Part shown: positions 11,430-20,225 of the stretch, piece by piece | Layout of the letters: each line of letters begins with the position of its first letter | Numbering within the stretch: the stretch's first letter is position 1 | NCBI RefSeq assembly: GCF_014635665.1 | Contig: NZ_BMDG01000005.1 | Span: forward strand, 124,001-188,000 | Direction of reading: 5' to 3' | Source: Isoptericola cucumis | Lineage (GTDB): Bacteria; Actinomycetota; Actinomycetes; Actinomycetales; Cellulomonadaceae | DNA length: 64,000 nucleotides | Notes under the pieces: generated by a model | The model's input: the letters and a program-made list of their open reading frames with translations, nothing else | What the model was told of the DNA's origin: nothing | Database searches by the model: none | Made by a program: the position numbers and the translations under genes

Positions 11430-13289
11430 TTGCCGCAGCACCCGCCGGTCCCTCCGCCGGCGTCGTCGTCGGCGTCTCCGTCGGCACCGACCGGGCCCCG
11501 CACCCCGCACGGGGCGCGGGGCCCGGTCGGCGACCTGCGCTCCGACCTGCTCGATGCCGCCGCCGCACTGACGGGCCCGGGACGCTCGGGGGTCGCACGC
11601 CGCGCTGCGCTCCAGCAGATCGTCACCGACCGGCTCGCCGCCCTGTACGCGGCGGCGACCGCCGACGTCGACCCGGCGGGGATGGCGCTCGCGGCGGTGG
11701 GGAGCCTGGGGCGCGCCGAGCTCGGCCCGGCGTCGGACCTCGACCTGGTGCTGGTGCACGACGGGCGCACCCACCGGCCCGCAGAGGTCGCCCGGGTCGC
11801 GGAGCGGCTCTGGTACCCGCTCTGGGACTCGGGTGTCCACCTCGACCACGCCGTACGGACCCTGGGTCAGACGCGGCAGCTGGCGTCGAGGGACCTGCCC
11901 GCCGCGGTGGGCTGGCTGGACGTGCGTCCCGTCGCCGGGGACGCGGTCGTCGTGCACCGCGCGGCGTCCGCCATCCTCACCGACTGGCGCTCCGCGTCGC
12001 GCCGCCGGCTGCCCGAGCTGCTGGCGAGCGCGCGACAGCGCGCCGAGCGGGCGGGCGAGCTGGCCTACCTGATCGAGCCCGACCTCAAGGAGGCCCGCGG
12101 CGGGGTCCGCGACGCGGTGCTGCTCACCGCGCTCGCGGCGACCTGGCTCACCGACCGCCCGCACGGGGGTGTCGACCAGGCGTCCGCGCACCTGCTCGAC
12201 GTGCGCGACACGCTCCAGGTCGTGACGCGGCGGCGCACGACGCGACTGCTGCTGGCCGACCTGGACGAGGTCGCGGCCCGGTGCGGCCACGACGACCCGG
12301 ACGAGCTGCTGGCCGGGCTCGCGGCCGCGGGGCGGGAGATCTCCTACGCGCTGGACGCGACGGCACGCCGGGCGCTGCGGACCCTGCAGCGCCCGCCGGC
12401 GCGCGGTCCCGTCCTCGTGCGTGGCAGGCGTGCGGCACCGCGGCTGCGATCGGTGGGCGAGGGGCTCGTGGAGCACGACGGCGAGCTGGTGCTGGCCGTG
12501 GGCGTCGAGCCGGCCACCGACCCGCTGCTGGCCCTGCGGGCGGCGTCCACCGCGGCGCGCACCGGGCTGGCGCTCTCCCCGGTGACGGTGCGCTCCCTCG
12601 CGCAGTGCCCGCCGCCGCCCGAGCCGTGGCCGGCGGCAGCCCGTGCGGCGCTGCTCGCGCTGCTCGGCGCCGGGCCCGCGCAGGTCCCGGTCTGGGAGGC
12701 GCTGGACCTGGCCGGCGTCGTGACCACGTGGATCCCGGCGTGGGCGGCGGTGCGGAACAAGCCCCAGCGGGCGGCCATCCACCGGCACACGGTCGACCGG
12801 CACCTCGTGGAGACGGCGGCGCGCGCGGCGGGCGTGCGCCGGCGGGTGGCCGCGACGCCCGGGGCGACGGCGGCGCCGTCCGTGCCGGTGCTGCTGGGTG
12901 CGCTGCTGCACGACGTCGGCAAGCGCCGCGGGGCGCTCGAGGCCGACCACAGCACGGAGGGCGCCCGGGTGGCGCCGCAGGTCGTGGGGCGGCTCGGCTT
13001 CGACGCGGGCGTCGCGGCGGACGTCGGCCTGCTCGTGCGTCATCACCTGACCCTGGCGCGGCTCGCGACCACGGCGGACCCCGCGGCCCCGGAGACGCTC
13101 GGCGAGCTGCTCGACGCCGTCGGGCGCCGGGCCGACCTGCTCGAGGCGCTGCGGGTGATCACCGAGGCGGACGCGTCGTCCCTCGGGCCGAGCGGGTGGA
13201 CGGCGTGGCGGGCCGGCCTGGTCGACGACCTCACCGCCCGGGGCCGCGCGGCGCTGGCCGCGGAGGGGGCCACGCCCGCCGGCCGGTAG
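11430..13289 (+). CDS. glnD: PII-modifying nucleotidyltransferase GlnD, lacking C-terminal ACT domains
   Basis: The 619-residue enzyme would add and remove a nucleotide on Tyr51 of the PII protein encoded next to it. The nucleotidyltransferase motif [15 protein letters not shown] lies near residues 90-105. The HD domain is intact ([32 protein letters not shown]). Full-length GlnD proteins of about 800-890 residues carry two ACT domains after the HD domain. Here the protein stops shortly after it, and the next bases are the ffh promoter, so the glutamine-sensing part is absent. TTG 11430, one base after the glnK stop, is the only start codon ahead of the catalytic domain. The stop TAG overlaps the ffh -10 element. 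Confidence 0.88.
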   Translation: MPQHPPVPPPASSSASPSAPTGPRTPHGARGPVGDLRSDLLDAAAALTGPGRSGVARRAALQQIVTDRLAALYAAATADVDPAGMALAAVGSLGRAELGPASDLDLVLVHDGRTHRPAEVARVAERLWYPLWDSGVHLDHAVRTLGQTRQLASRDLPAAVGWLDVRPVAGDAVVVHRAASAILTDWRSASRRRLPELLASARQRAERAGELAYLIEPDLKEARGGVRDAVLLTALAATWLTDRPHGGVDQASAHLLDVRDTLQVVTRRRTTRLLLADLDEVAARCGHDDPDELLAGLAAAGREISYALDATARRALRTLQRPPARGPVLVRGRRAAPRLRSVGEGLVEHDGELVLAVGVEPATDPLLALRAASTAARTGLALSPVTVRSLAQCPPPPEPWPAAARAALLALLGAGPAQVPVWEALDLAGVVTTWIPAWAAVRNKPQRAAIHRHTVDRHLVETAARAAGVRRRVAATPGATAAPSVPVLLGALLHDVGKRRGALEADHSTEGARVAPQVVGRLGFDAGVAADVGLLVRHHLTLARLATTADPAAPETLGELLDAVGRRADLLEALRVITEADASSLGPSGWTAWRAGLVDDLTARGRAALAAEGATPAGR

Positions 13290-13292
13290 GCT
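13287..13292 (+). promoter_or_regulatory. Predicted -10 element for ffh
   Basis: TAGGCT overlaps the TAG stop codon of glnD. Transcription would start near 13299, leaving a leader of about 70 nt before GTG 13368, which has its own AAGGA ribosome site. Confidence 0.6.
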
Positions 13293-13367
13293 GGGTGACC
13301 GCAACACGTCTCGCGGCACCTCGACGCGGGCATCACTGTGCGGACATCGACCTGAAGGACCTGCCTG

Positions 13368-15008
13368 GTGTTCAACTCCCTGTCGGACCGGCTCACCTCG
13401 ACGTTCAAGAACCTGCGCGGCAGGGGACGGCTCTCCGAGGCGGACATCGACGCGACCGTGCGGGAGATCCGCCGCGCCCTCCTGGACGCCGACGTCGCCG
13501 TGCCCGTGGTGCGCGAGTTCACCGCCTCGGTGCGCGAGCGCGCGCTCTCGGCCGAGGTGTCGGGCGCGCTGAACCCGGCGCAGCAGGTCGTGAAGATCGT
13601 CAACGACGAGCTCGTGGGGATCCTCGGCGGCGAGACGCGCGCGCTGCAGCTCGCCAAGACGCCGCCGACGGTCATCATGCTCGCGGGTCTGCAGGGTGCC
13701 GGCAAGACGACCCTCGCCGGCAAGCTGGCGCTCGCGCTCAAGGAGCAGGGGCACACCCCGCTGCTCGTCGCTGCCGACCTGCAGCGCCCCAACGCCGTCA
13801 CCCAGCTGTCCGTCGTGGCCGAGCGCGCGGGCGTGCCGGTCTTCGCGCCGCACCCGGGGAACACCAGCGGGTCCGACGCCGAGACGGACACGCTCATCGG
13901 CGACCCGGTGGGCGTGGCGCGCGACGGCGTCGCCGAGGCGCGTGCCAAGCAGCACGACGTCGTCATCGTCGACACCGCGGGCCGCCTCGGCGTGGACCAG
14001 GTGCTCATGCAGCAGGCCGCGGACATCCGCGACGCCGTGACGCCCGACGAGGTCCTGTTCGTCATCGACGCGATGATCGGCCAGGACGCCGTCGCCACGG
14101 CCCAGGCGTTCCTCGACGGCGTCGACTTCACCGGCGTCGTGCTCTCGAAGCTCGACGGCGACGCGCGCGGCGGTGCCGCGCTGTCGGTGGCCCGGGTCAC
14201 CGGGCGGCCGATCATGTTCGCCTCCACGGGCGAGAAGCTCACCGACTTCGAGGTCTTCCACCCCGACCGGATGGCGTCGCGCATCCTCGACATGGGTGAC
14301 GTGCTCACCCTCATCGAGCAGGCCGAGCGGGCCTTCGACGCCGAAGAGGCCGAGAAGATGGCGGCCAAGGTCAGCGCGGGCGAGGACTTCACGCTGTCCG
14401 ACTTCCTGGTGCAGATGCAGCAGATGAAGAAGCTCGGCTCGATGAAGAAGATGCTCGGCATGCTGCCGGGCATGGCGCAGATGCGCGACCAGCTCGAGAA
14501 CTTCGACGAGCGCGAGGTCGACCGCGTCCAGGCGATCATCCAGTCGATGACGCCGGCGGAGCGCGAGAACCCGAAGATCATCAACGGCTCGCGCCGGGCG
14601 CGTATCGCGCGCGGTTCGGGCCAGACGACCACCGCCGTCAACGGCCTGCTCGACCGGTTCACCCAGGCGCAGAAGATGATGCGCCAGATGAGCAAGGGCG
14701 GCGGCGCGCCCGGGATGCCCGGCATGCCCGGCGGGATGCCCGGCATGCCGGGGATGCCGGGTGGCGGCAAGAAGGCGCGCGGCAAGCAGCCGCCTGCCAA
14801 GAAGAAGAAGGGCAAGTCGGGCAACCCCGCGAAGCGCGCCCAGCAGGAGCGCGAGGCGATGCAGCGCGCGCTCGGCGGCGGGGGGAGCAAGGCCCCCGCG
14901 GGGTCGGCCTTCGGCGTCGGGGGCGCGGACCAGGAGCAGCCGTCCGAGGAGGACCTGGCGAACCTGCAGCTGCCCGCCGGCTTCGACAAGCTGCTCGGCG
15001 GCCGCTGA
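13368..15008 (+). CDS. ffh: Signal recognition particle protein Ffh
   Basis: The 546-residue SRP54 GTPase binds signal sequences and 4.5S RNA and delivers ribosomes to FtsY. The NG domain has GLQGAGKTT (about 106-114), DLQRPNAV, DTAGRLGVD and SKLDGDARGG. The methionine-rich M domain follows from about residue 300 (LVQMQQMKKLGSMKKMLGML). After it comes a low-complexity GMPGMPGGMPGMPG repeat, then a Lys-rich stretch and a tail. The start GTG 13368 gives the family N-terminus (FNSLSDRLTSTFKNLRG). FtsY is encoded about 4 kb upstream, so both protein parts of the SRP pathway are in this window. Confidence 0.97.
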   Translation: MFNSLSDRLTSTFKNLRGRGRLSEADIDATVREIRRALLDADVAVPVVREFTASVRERALSAEVSGALNPAQQVVKIVNDELVGILGGETRALQLAKTPPTVIMLAGLQGAGKTTLAGKLALALKEQGHTPLLVAADLQRPNAVTQLSVVAERAGVPVFAPHPGNTSGSDAETDTLIGDPVGVARDGVAEARAKQHDVVIVDTAGRLGVDQVLMQQAADIRDAVTPDEVLFVIDAMIGQDAVATAQAFLDGVDFTGVVLSKLDGDARGGAALSVARVTGRPIMFASTGEKLTDFEVFHPDRMASRILDMGDVLTLIEQAERAFDAEEAEKMAAKVSAGEDFTLSDFLVQMQQMKKLGSMKKMLGMLPGMAQMRDQLENFDEREVDRVQAIIQSMTPAERENPKIINGSRRARIARGSGQTTTAVNGLLDRFTQAQKMMRQMSKGGGAPGMPGMPGGMPGMPGMPGGGKKARGKQPPAKKKKGKSGNPAKRAQQEREAMQRALGGGGSKAPAGSAFGVGGADQEQPSEEDLANLQLPAGFDKLLGGR

Positions 15009-15082
15009 CCCCTCGCCCGCCCGGGCGAGAGGGCTGAGGAGAGCCGCCCGGACGGCCGACGGGCCGCCGGGTCCGCCGACGG

Positions 15083-15088
15083 TACTCT
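15083..15088 (+). promoter_or_regulatory. Predicted -10 element for the amidohydrolase gene (leaderless)
   Basis: TACTCT lies seven bases before ATG 15096, with no ribosome site between. Confidence 0.6.
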
Positions 15089-15095
15089 CGGTCCC

Positions 15096-16199
15096 ATGTC
15101 AGTCCCGCACGTCCCGCTGCACGTGAGCGGCCACGTCCTCCTCGGCGACGAGCGCGAGGTGGGCGAGCTCTGGGTGCGCGAGGGCCGGGTCAGCCTCACC
15201 CGCGGCGCCCCCCAGGGCAGCGCCACCCGAGAGCTCTCCGGCTGGGTGCTGCCCGGCCTGGTCGACGTGCACTGCCACGTCGGGCTCGACGCCGGGGGAG
15301 CGGTCGACCAGGAGACCGCGGTCGCGCAGGCTCTCACCGACCGCGACGCGGGCGTCCTCCTCGTGCGCGACGCCGGCTCGCCGCTCGACACCCGCTGGGT
15401 GCACGACCGGGCCGACCTGCCCCGGCTGGTCCGCGCGGGCCGGCACCTGGCCCGCTCCCGGCGGTACCTGCGCCACTTCGGCCTCGAGCTGGACGACGTC
15501 GCCGACCTGCCGGGCGCCGCGCGCACGCAGGCGCGCGACTCGGACGGCTGGGTCAAGCTCGTGGGCGACTGGATCGACCGCGAGGCGGGGGACCTGGGGC
15601 CGCTGTGGCCGCGCGACGTGTTGGCCGACGCCGTCGCCGCCGCGCACGCGGAGGCGGCGCGGGTCACGGTGCACGCCTTCTCCGAGGAGGTCGTGGGGGA
15701 CCTGCTCGCCGCCGGGGTGGACGGCATCGAGCACGGCACGGGTATCCCGGCCGAGCTCATGGACGAGGTCGCCGCCCGGGGGATCCCGGTCACGCCCACG
15801 CTGCTGCAGGTGGCGCGGTTCGAGGAGATCGCCGGGCAGGCGGACGGCCGGTACCCCCGCTACGCCGAGCGGATGCGGCGCATGCACGCCCGTCGCCACG
15901 AACAGGTCCGGGCCCTGTACGACGCCGGCGTCCCGCTGCTGGTCGGCACCGACGCGGGCGGGACGCTCGGTCACGGGCGGGTGGCCGACGAGTGCGCCGA
16001 GCTGGTCGCCGCCGGGATCCCGGCGCCCGACGTCGTCGCGATGGCGAGCTGGCGGGCCCGGGAGTTCCTCGGTTTCGGCGACGTCGTCGACGGCTCCAGC
16101 GCGGACCTCGTCGTGTACCCCGCCGACCCGCGCGAGGACATCGAGGTGCTCCGGCACCCGACCGCGGTCGTGCTGCGCGGCCAGGTGGTCCTCGGCTGA
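15096..16199 (+). CDS. Amidohydrolase family protein (imidazolonepropionase-like)
   Basis: The 367-residue metal-dependent hydrolase of the amidohydrolase superfamily shows the TIM-barrel metal ligands in order. These are the HxH motif in DVHCHVG (about 57-63), a lysine in WVKLVGDWID, His in TVHAFSE, His in GIEHGTG, and the catalytic Asp in VGTDAGG. A small beta-sandwich region brackets the barrel. The substrate cannot be read from the sequence; relatives act on cyclic amides, peptides or prolidase-type substrates. It lies between ffh and rpsP, a position seen in other actinobacteria. The final LG-stop codons form the left end of dispersed repeat R2. Confidence 0.85.
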   Translation: MSVPHVPLHVSGHVLLGDEREVGELWVREGRVSLTRGAPQGSATRELSGWVLPGLVDVHCHVGLDAGGAVDQETAVAQALTDRDAGVLLVRDAGSPLDTRWVHDRADLPRLVRAGRHLARSRRYLRHFGLELDDVADLPGAARTQARDSDGWVKLVGDWIDREAGDLGPLWPRDVLADAVAAAHAEAARVTVHAFSEEVVGDLLAAGVDGIEHGTGIPAELMDEVAARGIPVTPTLLQVARFEEIAGQADGRYPRYAERMRRMHARRHEQVRALYDAGVPLLVGTDAGGTLGHGRVADECAELVAAGIPAPDVVAMASWRAREFLGFGDVVDGSSADLVVYPADPREDIEVLRHPTAVVLRGQVVLG

Positions 16200-16299
16200 G
16201 CCGGAGGCCGCAGCGCAGGGTGGGGGCCGAGGAACGAGGCACGCGCCCGCTGCGGAACCGCACGCCCGGCCGACGGTGAGCTCGGCTGAGCCGGAGGTG
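16191..16299 (+). repeat. Dispersed 3'-end repeat, full copy (R2)
   Basis: Both ends carry CTCGGCTGAGCCGGAGG (16191-16207 and 16281-16297). The left one contains the last codons and stop of the amidohydrolase gene. The middle (CAGCGCAGGGTG, GGCCGAGGAACGAGGCAC, GCGGAACCGCA) matches the copies at 39761 and 46052 with a few substitutions. Confidence 0.9.
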
Positions 16300-16331
16300 G
16301 GTCCGGGTTGGGGGTCGGGGTCCGCGTCTGG

Positions 16332-16337
16332 CACAAT
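16332..16337 (+). promoter_or_regulatory. Predicted -10 element for the rpsP operon
   Basis: CACAAT lies just after repeat R2, giving a leader of about 120 nt before rpsP. A second possible -10 (TACTCG) lies at 16345. Confidence 0.45.
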
Positions 16338-16461
16338 GTCCGGGTACTCGGCGTGTCCAGGCCCCTCTCACCTGCACAGGCCGCGTCCTGACCACCCGGC
16401 CGCCAGGACCCCACCCGGCGGCGCGTTCGGTCATCCCACCAGAACCAGGAGACACCACTAA

Positions 16462-16881
16462 GTGGCCGTCAAGATTCGTCTGAAGCGTCTCGGCAAGATC
16501 CGGGCCCCGTACTACCGTGTCGTCGTGGCCGACTCGCGCGCCAAGCGCGATGGTCGGGTCATCGAGGAGATCGGGAAGTACCACCCGACCGAGGAGCCGT
16601 CGTTCATCGAGATCAAGTCCGAGCGTGCGCAGTACTGGCTCGGCGTCGGCGCGCAGCCGACCGAGCAGGTTGCCGCGCTCCTGAAGATCACCGGTGACTG
16701 GCAGAAGTTCAAGGGTCTCCCGGGCGCCGAGGGCACCCTGAGGACCAAGACCGTCAAGGCGGACAACGCCGCCGCGGTCGAGGCTGTCGCCGCCGAGGCC
16801 GAGAAGGTCAAGGCCAAGGCCGCCGAGAAGAAGACCGAGAAGCCGGCCGCCGAGGCCGACGAGGCCGAGGCCGGGGCCTGA
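16462..16881 (+). CDS. rpsP: 30S ribosomal protein S16
   Basis: The 139-residue protein starts [20 protein letters not shown] with the classic S16 core over the first 80 residues. It is required for 30S assembly. An Ala/Glu/Lys-rich acidic tail of about 50 residues follows, longer than in E. coli but common in actinobacteria. GTG 16462 has AGGAGA upstream. Its stop overlaps the KH-protein start by one base (TGATG), so translation is coupled in the rpsP-khpA-rimM-trmD-rplS cluster. Confidence 0.97.
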   Translation: MAVKIRLKRLGKIRAPYYRVVVADSRAKRDGRVIEEIGKYHPTEEPSFIEIKSERAQYWLGVGAQPTEQVAALLKITGDWQKFKGLPGAEGTLRTKTVKADNAAAVEAVAAEAEKVKAKAAEKKTEKPAAEADEAEAGA

Positions 16882-17120
16882 TGCTCGCCGAGGCCCTCGA
16901 GCACCTGGTGCGCGGCATCGTGGACAACCCGGACGACGTCCGGGTGAACGCACGGACGCAGCGCCGGGGCGACCTGCTCGAGGTGCGGGTGCACCCTGAC
17001 GACCTCGGCCGTGTGATCGGCCGCGGTGGTCGGACGGCAAAGGCGCTGCGCACCGTCGTCGGTGCGCTCGCCACCGACGGCCCGGTGCGGGTCGACGTCG
17101 TGGACGTCGACCGGCGCTGA
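16881..17120 (+). CDS. khpA: KH-domain RNA-binding protein (KhpA/YlqC family)
   Basis: This 79-residue protein is a single KH domain. The RNA-binding GXXG loop is visible in RVIGRGGRTAKALRTVV (about residues 44-60). In Gram-positive bacteria KhpA pairs with a second KH protein (KhpB/Jag) and affects cell elongation and many RNAs. It always sits between rpsP and rimM, as here, which points to a ribosome-linked role. A perfect 18-bp stem-loop follows the gene. Confidence 0.93.
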   Translation: MLAEALEHLVRGIVDNPDDVRVNARTQRRGDLLEVRVHPDDLGRVIGRGGRTAKALRTVVGALATDGPVRVDVVDVDRR

Positions 17121-17150
17121 CGGCCGTCGGGCACCCCGTCACAAGGCCTA

Positions 17151-17203
17151 CGACGAGGCCCGGTCCCCACCGGTCACCACGACCGGGGGACCGGGCCTCG
17201 TCG
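17151..17203 (+). terminator. 18-bp perfect stem-loop between khpA and rimM
   Basis: Bases 17151-17168 pair perfectly with 17186-17203 around a 17-nt loop that can itself pair weakly. No T-run follows. It lies inside the rpsP-trmD gene cluster, so it may act as an attenuator or processing site rather than a full terminator. Confidence 0.6.
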
Positions 17204-17304
17204 CGTCCGGAGGGTTCCGGGCGGGCATGCTGGGACCGGCAGCGGGAGAGGTCGACCGAACCCACGAGGTGGTCCTGCCCGAGGCGGGACGAGAAGGAGA
17301 CGAC

Positions 17305-17886
17305 ATGCAGCTGGTGGTGGCCCGCATCGGGCGTGCGCACGGGCTCCGCGGCGAGGTCGCGCTCGACCTGCGCACAGACACGCCTGAGGAGCGGCTCGCG
17401 ACGGGGACCGTCCTGCAGACCGACCCGCCGGCGACGGGCCCCCTGACGGTCACGGGGTCGCGCGTCCACCAGGATCGATGGCTGGTGACGTTCGCCGAGG
17501 CGTCGGACAGGACGGCTGCGGAGCCGCTGCGGGGCGTCGAGCTCGTCGTCGAGGCGGACGACTCGGCCGAGGACGACGCCTGGTACCCGCACGAGCTGCA
17601 GGGCCTGCGGGTCGAGCTGGAGGACGGCACCGTCGTCGGCGAGGTCGTCACCCTGGAGCACCTGCCGGCGCACGACGCGCTCGTGGTCGCCGAGCCGCTG
17701 CCCACGGGGGAGGTGCGGACGCTGGTGCCGTTCGTGCACGCGATCGTCCCGGTCGTGGACGTCCCGGCGGGTCGCGTGGTGCTGACGCCCCCGGGCGGCC
17801 TGCTGGCGCGCGACGCCGACGCCGTCGTCGTCGACCGGCCTGACGACGCGGGCAGGGCGGACGCCGACGCTCCGGGCGAGGAGTGA
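17305..17886 (+). CDS. rimM: Ribosome maturation factor RimM
   Basis: This 193-residue 16S rRNA processing factor binds S19 and helps mature the 30S head. The N-terminal domain starts [18 protein letters not shown], with the signature GRAHGLRGE. The PRC-barrel part carries [13 protein letters not shown] and [17 protein letters not shown] 17305 has AAGGAGA in place and begins exactly at the family start; the long upstream extension in this frame only translates the hairpin region. It ends one base before the trmD start. Confidence 0.95.
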   Translation: MQLVVARIGRAHGLRGEVALDLRTDTPEERLATGTVLQTDPPATGPLTVTGSRVHQDRWLVTFAEASDRTAAEPLRGVELVVEADDSAEDDAWYPHELQGLRVELEDGTVVGEVVTLEHLPAHDALVVAEPLPTGEVRTLVPFVHAIVPVVDVPAGRVVLTPPGGLLARDADAVVVDRPDDAGRADADAPGEE

Positions 17887-17887
17887 C

Positions 17888-18712
17888 GTGCGCGTCGACG
17901 TCGTGACGATCTTCCCGGACTACCTCGCCGCGCTGGACCTGTCCCTCGTGGGCAAGGCGCGGCGCTCCGGGCTGCTCGACCTGCGCGTGCACGACCTGCG
18001 CGACTGGACCACCGACCGGCACCGCACCGTCGACGACACCCCCTTCGGCGGCGGAGCCGGGATGGTCATGCGCCCGGACGTGTGGGGCCGGGCGCTCGAC
18101 GACCTCCTGCCGGCGGCTCCGGACGGCGGGCACGCGGATCGCGAGCCGGCGCACGTCGAGCCTGCGCACCTCGTGGTGCCGACGCCGTCGGGCGAGGTCT
18201 TCACGCAGCGGCACGCCGAGGCGCTCGCCACGGAGTCGCACGTCGTCGTGGCGTGCGGCCGCTACGAGGGCATCGACGCGCGGGTCGCCGAGCACGCCCG
18301 CGCGGCCGGGCACCGGGTGAGCGAGCTGTCGATCGGCGACTACGTGCTCAACGGCGGCGAGGTGGCCGCCCTCGTGATGATCGAGGCGTTCGGGCGGCTG
18401 CTGCCGGGCGTGGTCGGCAACCCGCACTCGCTGGTGGAGGAGTCGCACGGGTCCGCCGGCCTGCTGGAGTACCCCGTGTACACCAAGCCGCCCCTGTGGG
18501 AGGGGCACGAGGTGCCCGAGGTGCTCCTGTCGGGGCACCACGCGAGGATCGAGCGGTGGCGCCGCGACCAGGCCCTCGCGCGCACCGCCGCGCGGCGTCC
18601 CGACATGGTCGCGGAGCTCGACGTCGACGGGCTCGACAAGGCCGACCTGGCCGTGCTCGCCGAGCTCGGCTGGCGCGTGGACGACGGCCGGCTGCGGCCT
18701 GTGGCAGAATAG
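17888..18712 (+). CDS. trmD: tRNA (guanine-N1)-methyltransferase TrmD
   Basis: The 274-residue SPOUT enzyme makes m1G37 in tRNAs and prevents +1 frameshifting. It begins [28 protein letters not shown] lies near residue 50. The SAM-binding trefoil knot shows [13 protein letters not shown] and [12 protein letters not shown] (about 147-158), and [11 protein letters not shown] supplies catalytic-loop residues. GTG 17888 lies one base after the rimM stop. The stop TAG lies in the predicted -10 of the rplS promoter (CAGAATAG). Confidence 0.97.
   Translation: MRVDVVTIFPDYLAALDLSLVGKARRSGLLDLRVHDLRDWTTDRHRTVDDTPFGGGAGMVMRPDVWGRALDDLLPAAPDGGHADREPAHVEPAHLVVPTPSGEVFTQRHAEALATESHVVVACGRYEGIDARVAEHARAAGHRVSELSIGDYVLNGGEVAALVMIEAFGRLLPGVVGNPHSLVEESHGSAGLLEYPVYTKPPLWEGHEVPEVLLSGHHARIERWRRDQALARTAARRPDMVAELDVDGLDKADLAVLAELGWRVDDGRLRPVAE
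18705..18710 (+). promoter_or_regulatory. Predicted -10 element for rplS
   Basis: CAGAAT overlaps the end of trmD. A start site near 18717 would give a leader of about 170 nt before rplS, which contains the long-range stem described separately. Confidence 0.5.
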
Positions 18713-18753
18713 TCCCTCGGTGTGTCGCCGGTCGGGCGCCATCCGCGGGATCT

Positions 18754-18871
18754 CTGCCACAGGGGACGTCACCGCGACCAGCCCGGCCGAAGCACCGGCA
18801 CACCGTCTCGACCGAATGTGAACCGGACCCGCGCCTGCGCGGGCCACGAGCTTGCTCCTGACCTGTGGCAG
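18754..18871 (+). promoter_or_regulatory. Structured rplS leader (candidate L19 autoregulatory element)
   Basis: CTGCCACAGG (18754-18763) is perfectly complementary to CCTGTGGCAG (18862-18871), closing a domain of about 118 nt. A CCCGCG/CGCGGG hairpin (18828-18843, loop CCTG) lies inside. The closing stem ends 3 nt before the ribosome site GGGGAG and 16 nt before the rplS ATG. L19 leaders are known in other phyla; this one is inferred from pairing alone. Confidence 0.5.
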
Positions 18872-18886
18872 GGCGGGGAGAAGACC

Positions 18887-19246
18887 ATGCACACGCTCGA
18901 CTCCGTCGACGCAGCATCGCTGCGCTCCGACATCCCGGACTTCCGCGCCGGTGACACCGTCAAGGTCAACGTGAAGGTCGTCGAGGGCAACCGCTCGCGC
19001 GTCCAGGCGTTCCAGGGTGTCGTCATCGCGCGTCAGGGCGGCGGCGTCCGCGAGACGTTCACCGTCCGCAAGATCAGCTTCGGCGTCGGCGTGGAGCGCA
19101 CGTTCCCCCTGCACGCCCCGACGCTCGAGTCCATCGAGCTGGTCTCGCGCGGCGTCGTGCGCCGCGCGAAGCTGTACTACCTGCGCAACCTGCGCGGCAA
19201 GAAGGCGAAGATCCGCGAGAAGCGGGAGACGCCGACGGCCAAGTGA
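18887..19246 (+). CDS. rplS: 50S ribosomal protein L19
   Basis: The 119-residue protein lies at the 30S-50S interface. Conserved L19 segments include [52 protein letters not shown] and [23 protein letters not shown] 18887 has GGGGAGAAG upstream and gives the standard length; the longer in-frame GTG start at 18722 would translate the leader. A strong stem-loop follows the stop, ending the rpsP-rplS block. Confidence 0.97.
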   Translation: MHTLDSVDAASLRSDIPDFRAGDTVKVNVKVVEGNRSRVQAFQGVVIARQGGGVRETFTVRKISFGVGVERTFPLHAPTLESIELVSRGVVRRAKLYYLRNLRGKKAKIREKRETPTAK

Positions 19247-19296
19247 CGTCGCGCCGGAGCCCGGCACGGCCGGGCCCCGGCACCTCGCTCCGCACC

Positions 19297-19335
19297 ACGA
19301 CGGGCGGTCCCTGCACGGCAGGGGCCGCCCGTCGT
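19297..19335 (+). terminator. Stem-loop after rplS
   Basis: ACGACGGGCGG (19297-19307) pairs with CCGCCCGTCGT (19325-19335). The inner CCCTGC/GCAGGG pairs, with one T/G position between, around a 3-nt loop. Seventeen pairs lie in a 39-nt hairpin 50 nt after the stop. The T-run is lacking. Confidence 0.7.
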
Positions 19336-19412
19336 CGTCCTCGGGGTCGTGGCGTCGAGGCCGCTGCGTCGGGGTCGTCGCGGCGGGTTTCGCGGTGGAC
19401 ACGCGCGGGTGA

Positions 19413-19418
19413 CAGAGT
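19413..19418 (+). promoter_or_regulatory. Possible -10 element for lepB (leaderless)
   Basis: CAGAGT lies six bases before GTG 19425, the spacing seen at other predicted leaderless genes here. Confidence 0.45.
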
Positions 19419-19424
19419 GGGCAC

Positions 19425-20225
19425 GTGGCAGACTCCGACCCCGTGACCGATCGACCCAGCGCGCACGAGCCCCGTCCGTCGCAGCACGAGGCTCCCGCGT
19501 TCGCGGGCGTACCGGACGTCGCCGCCAGCACCGCCTCGGAGCCGTCGCCGGGCCGGCGCGGGCTCGGCCTGCTCCGCGAGACGGCGATCATCGTCGTGAG
19601 CGCCCTCGTCCTGTCCTGGCTCATCAAGACCCTGCTCGTGCAGGCGTTCTTCATCCCCAGCGGCTCCATGGAGGACACGCTGGAGATCGGCGACCGTGTG
19701 ATGGTCTCCCGCCTGGTCCCCGACGTGCTCGACGTCAACCGCGGCGACATCGTGGTGTTCAAGGACCCGGGCGGCTGGCTGCCCCCGTACGAGCCCCCGG
19801 AGCGCACGCCGGCCGGCCAGGCCGTGGCGAACGTGCTCACGTTCGTGGGGCTGATGCCCGCCGAGACGGGCGACCACCTCATCAAGCGGGTCATCGGCAC
19901 GCCGGGCGACCACGTCACGTGCTGCGACGACGAGGGCCGGGTCGCGGTCAACGGTGAGCCGATCGACGAGGAGCCGTACATCCGGCCCGGTTCCGTCCCG
20001 AGCCAGGACCCGTTCGACGTGGTGGTGCCGGAGGGCATGCTGTTCGTCATGGGCGACAACCGGCAGAACTCGAAGGACTCGCGGTACAACACCGGCAACC
20101 CGGGGGGCGGCTTCGTGCCGATCGACAACGTCGTCGGCTCGACGTTCGCCGTCGTGTGGCCGCTGTCCGACATGACCCTGCTGCGCAACCCCGGAGACGT
20201 CTTCGCGGAGGTTCCCGAGCCGTGA
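19425..20225 (+). CDS. lepB: Signal peptidase I
   Basis: The 266-residue membrane serine protease (S26A) cleaves signal peptides of exported proteins. A cytosolic, Pro/Ser/Glu-rich N-terminus of about 50 residues precedes one membrane helix ([20 protein letters not shown]). [12 protein letters not shown] follows with the nucleophile Ser81, then [12 protein letters not shown] with the general base Lys154, and the C-terminal box [14 protein letters not shown]. No second transmembrane helix is seen, as in Gram-positive enzymes. GTG 19443 is an alternative start. It overlaps rnhB by 4 bp. Confidence 0.95.
   Translation: MADSDPVTDRPSAHEPRPSQHEAPAFAGVPDVAASTASEPSPGRRGLGLLRETAIIVVSALVLSWLIKTLLVQAFFIPSGSMEDTLEIGDRVMVSRLVPDVLDVNRGDIVVFKDPGGWLPPYEPPERTPAGQAVANVLTFVGLMPAETGDHLIKRVIGTPGDHVTCCDDEGRVAVNGEPIDEEPYIRPGSVPSQDPFDVVVPEGMLFVMGDNRQNSKDSRYNTGNPGGGFVPIDNVVGSTFAVVWPLSDMTLLRNPGDVFAEVPEP

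Noticed and set aside
11430-13368. Frameshift or truncation hiding GlnD ACT domains
   Set aside because: The frame stays coherent to its stop, and the following 80 bases are the ffh promoter and leader, leaving no room for about 200 missing residues.
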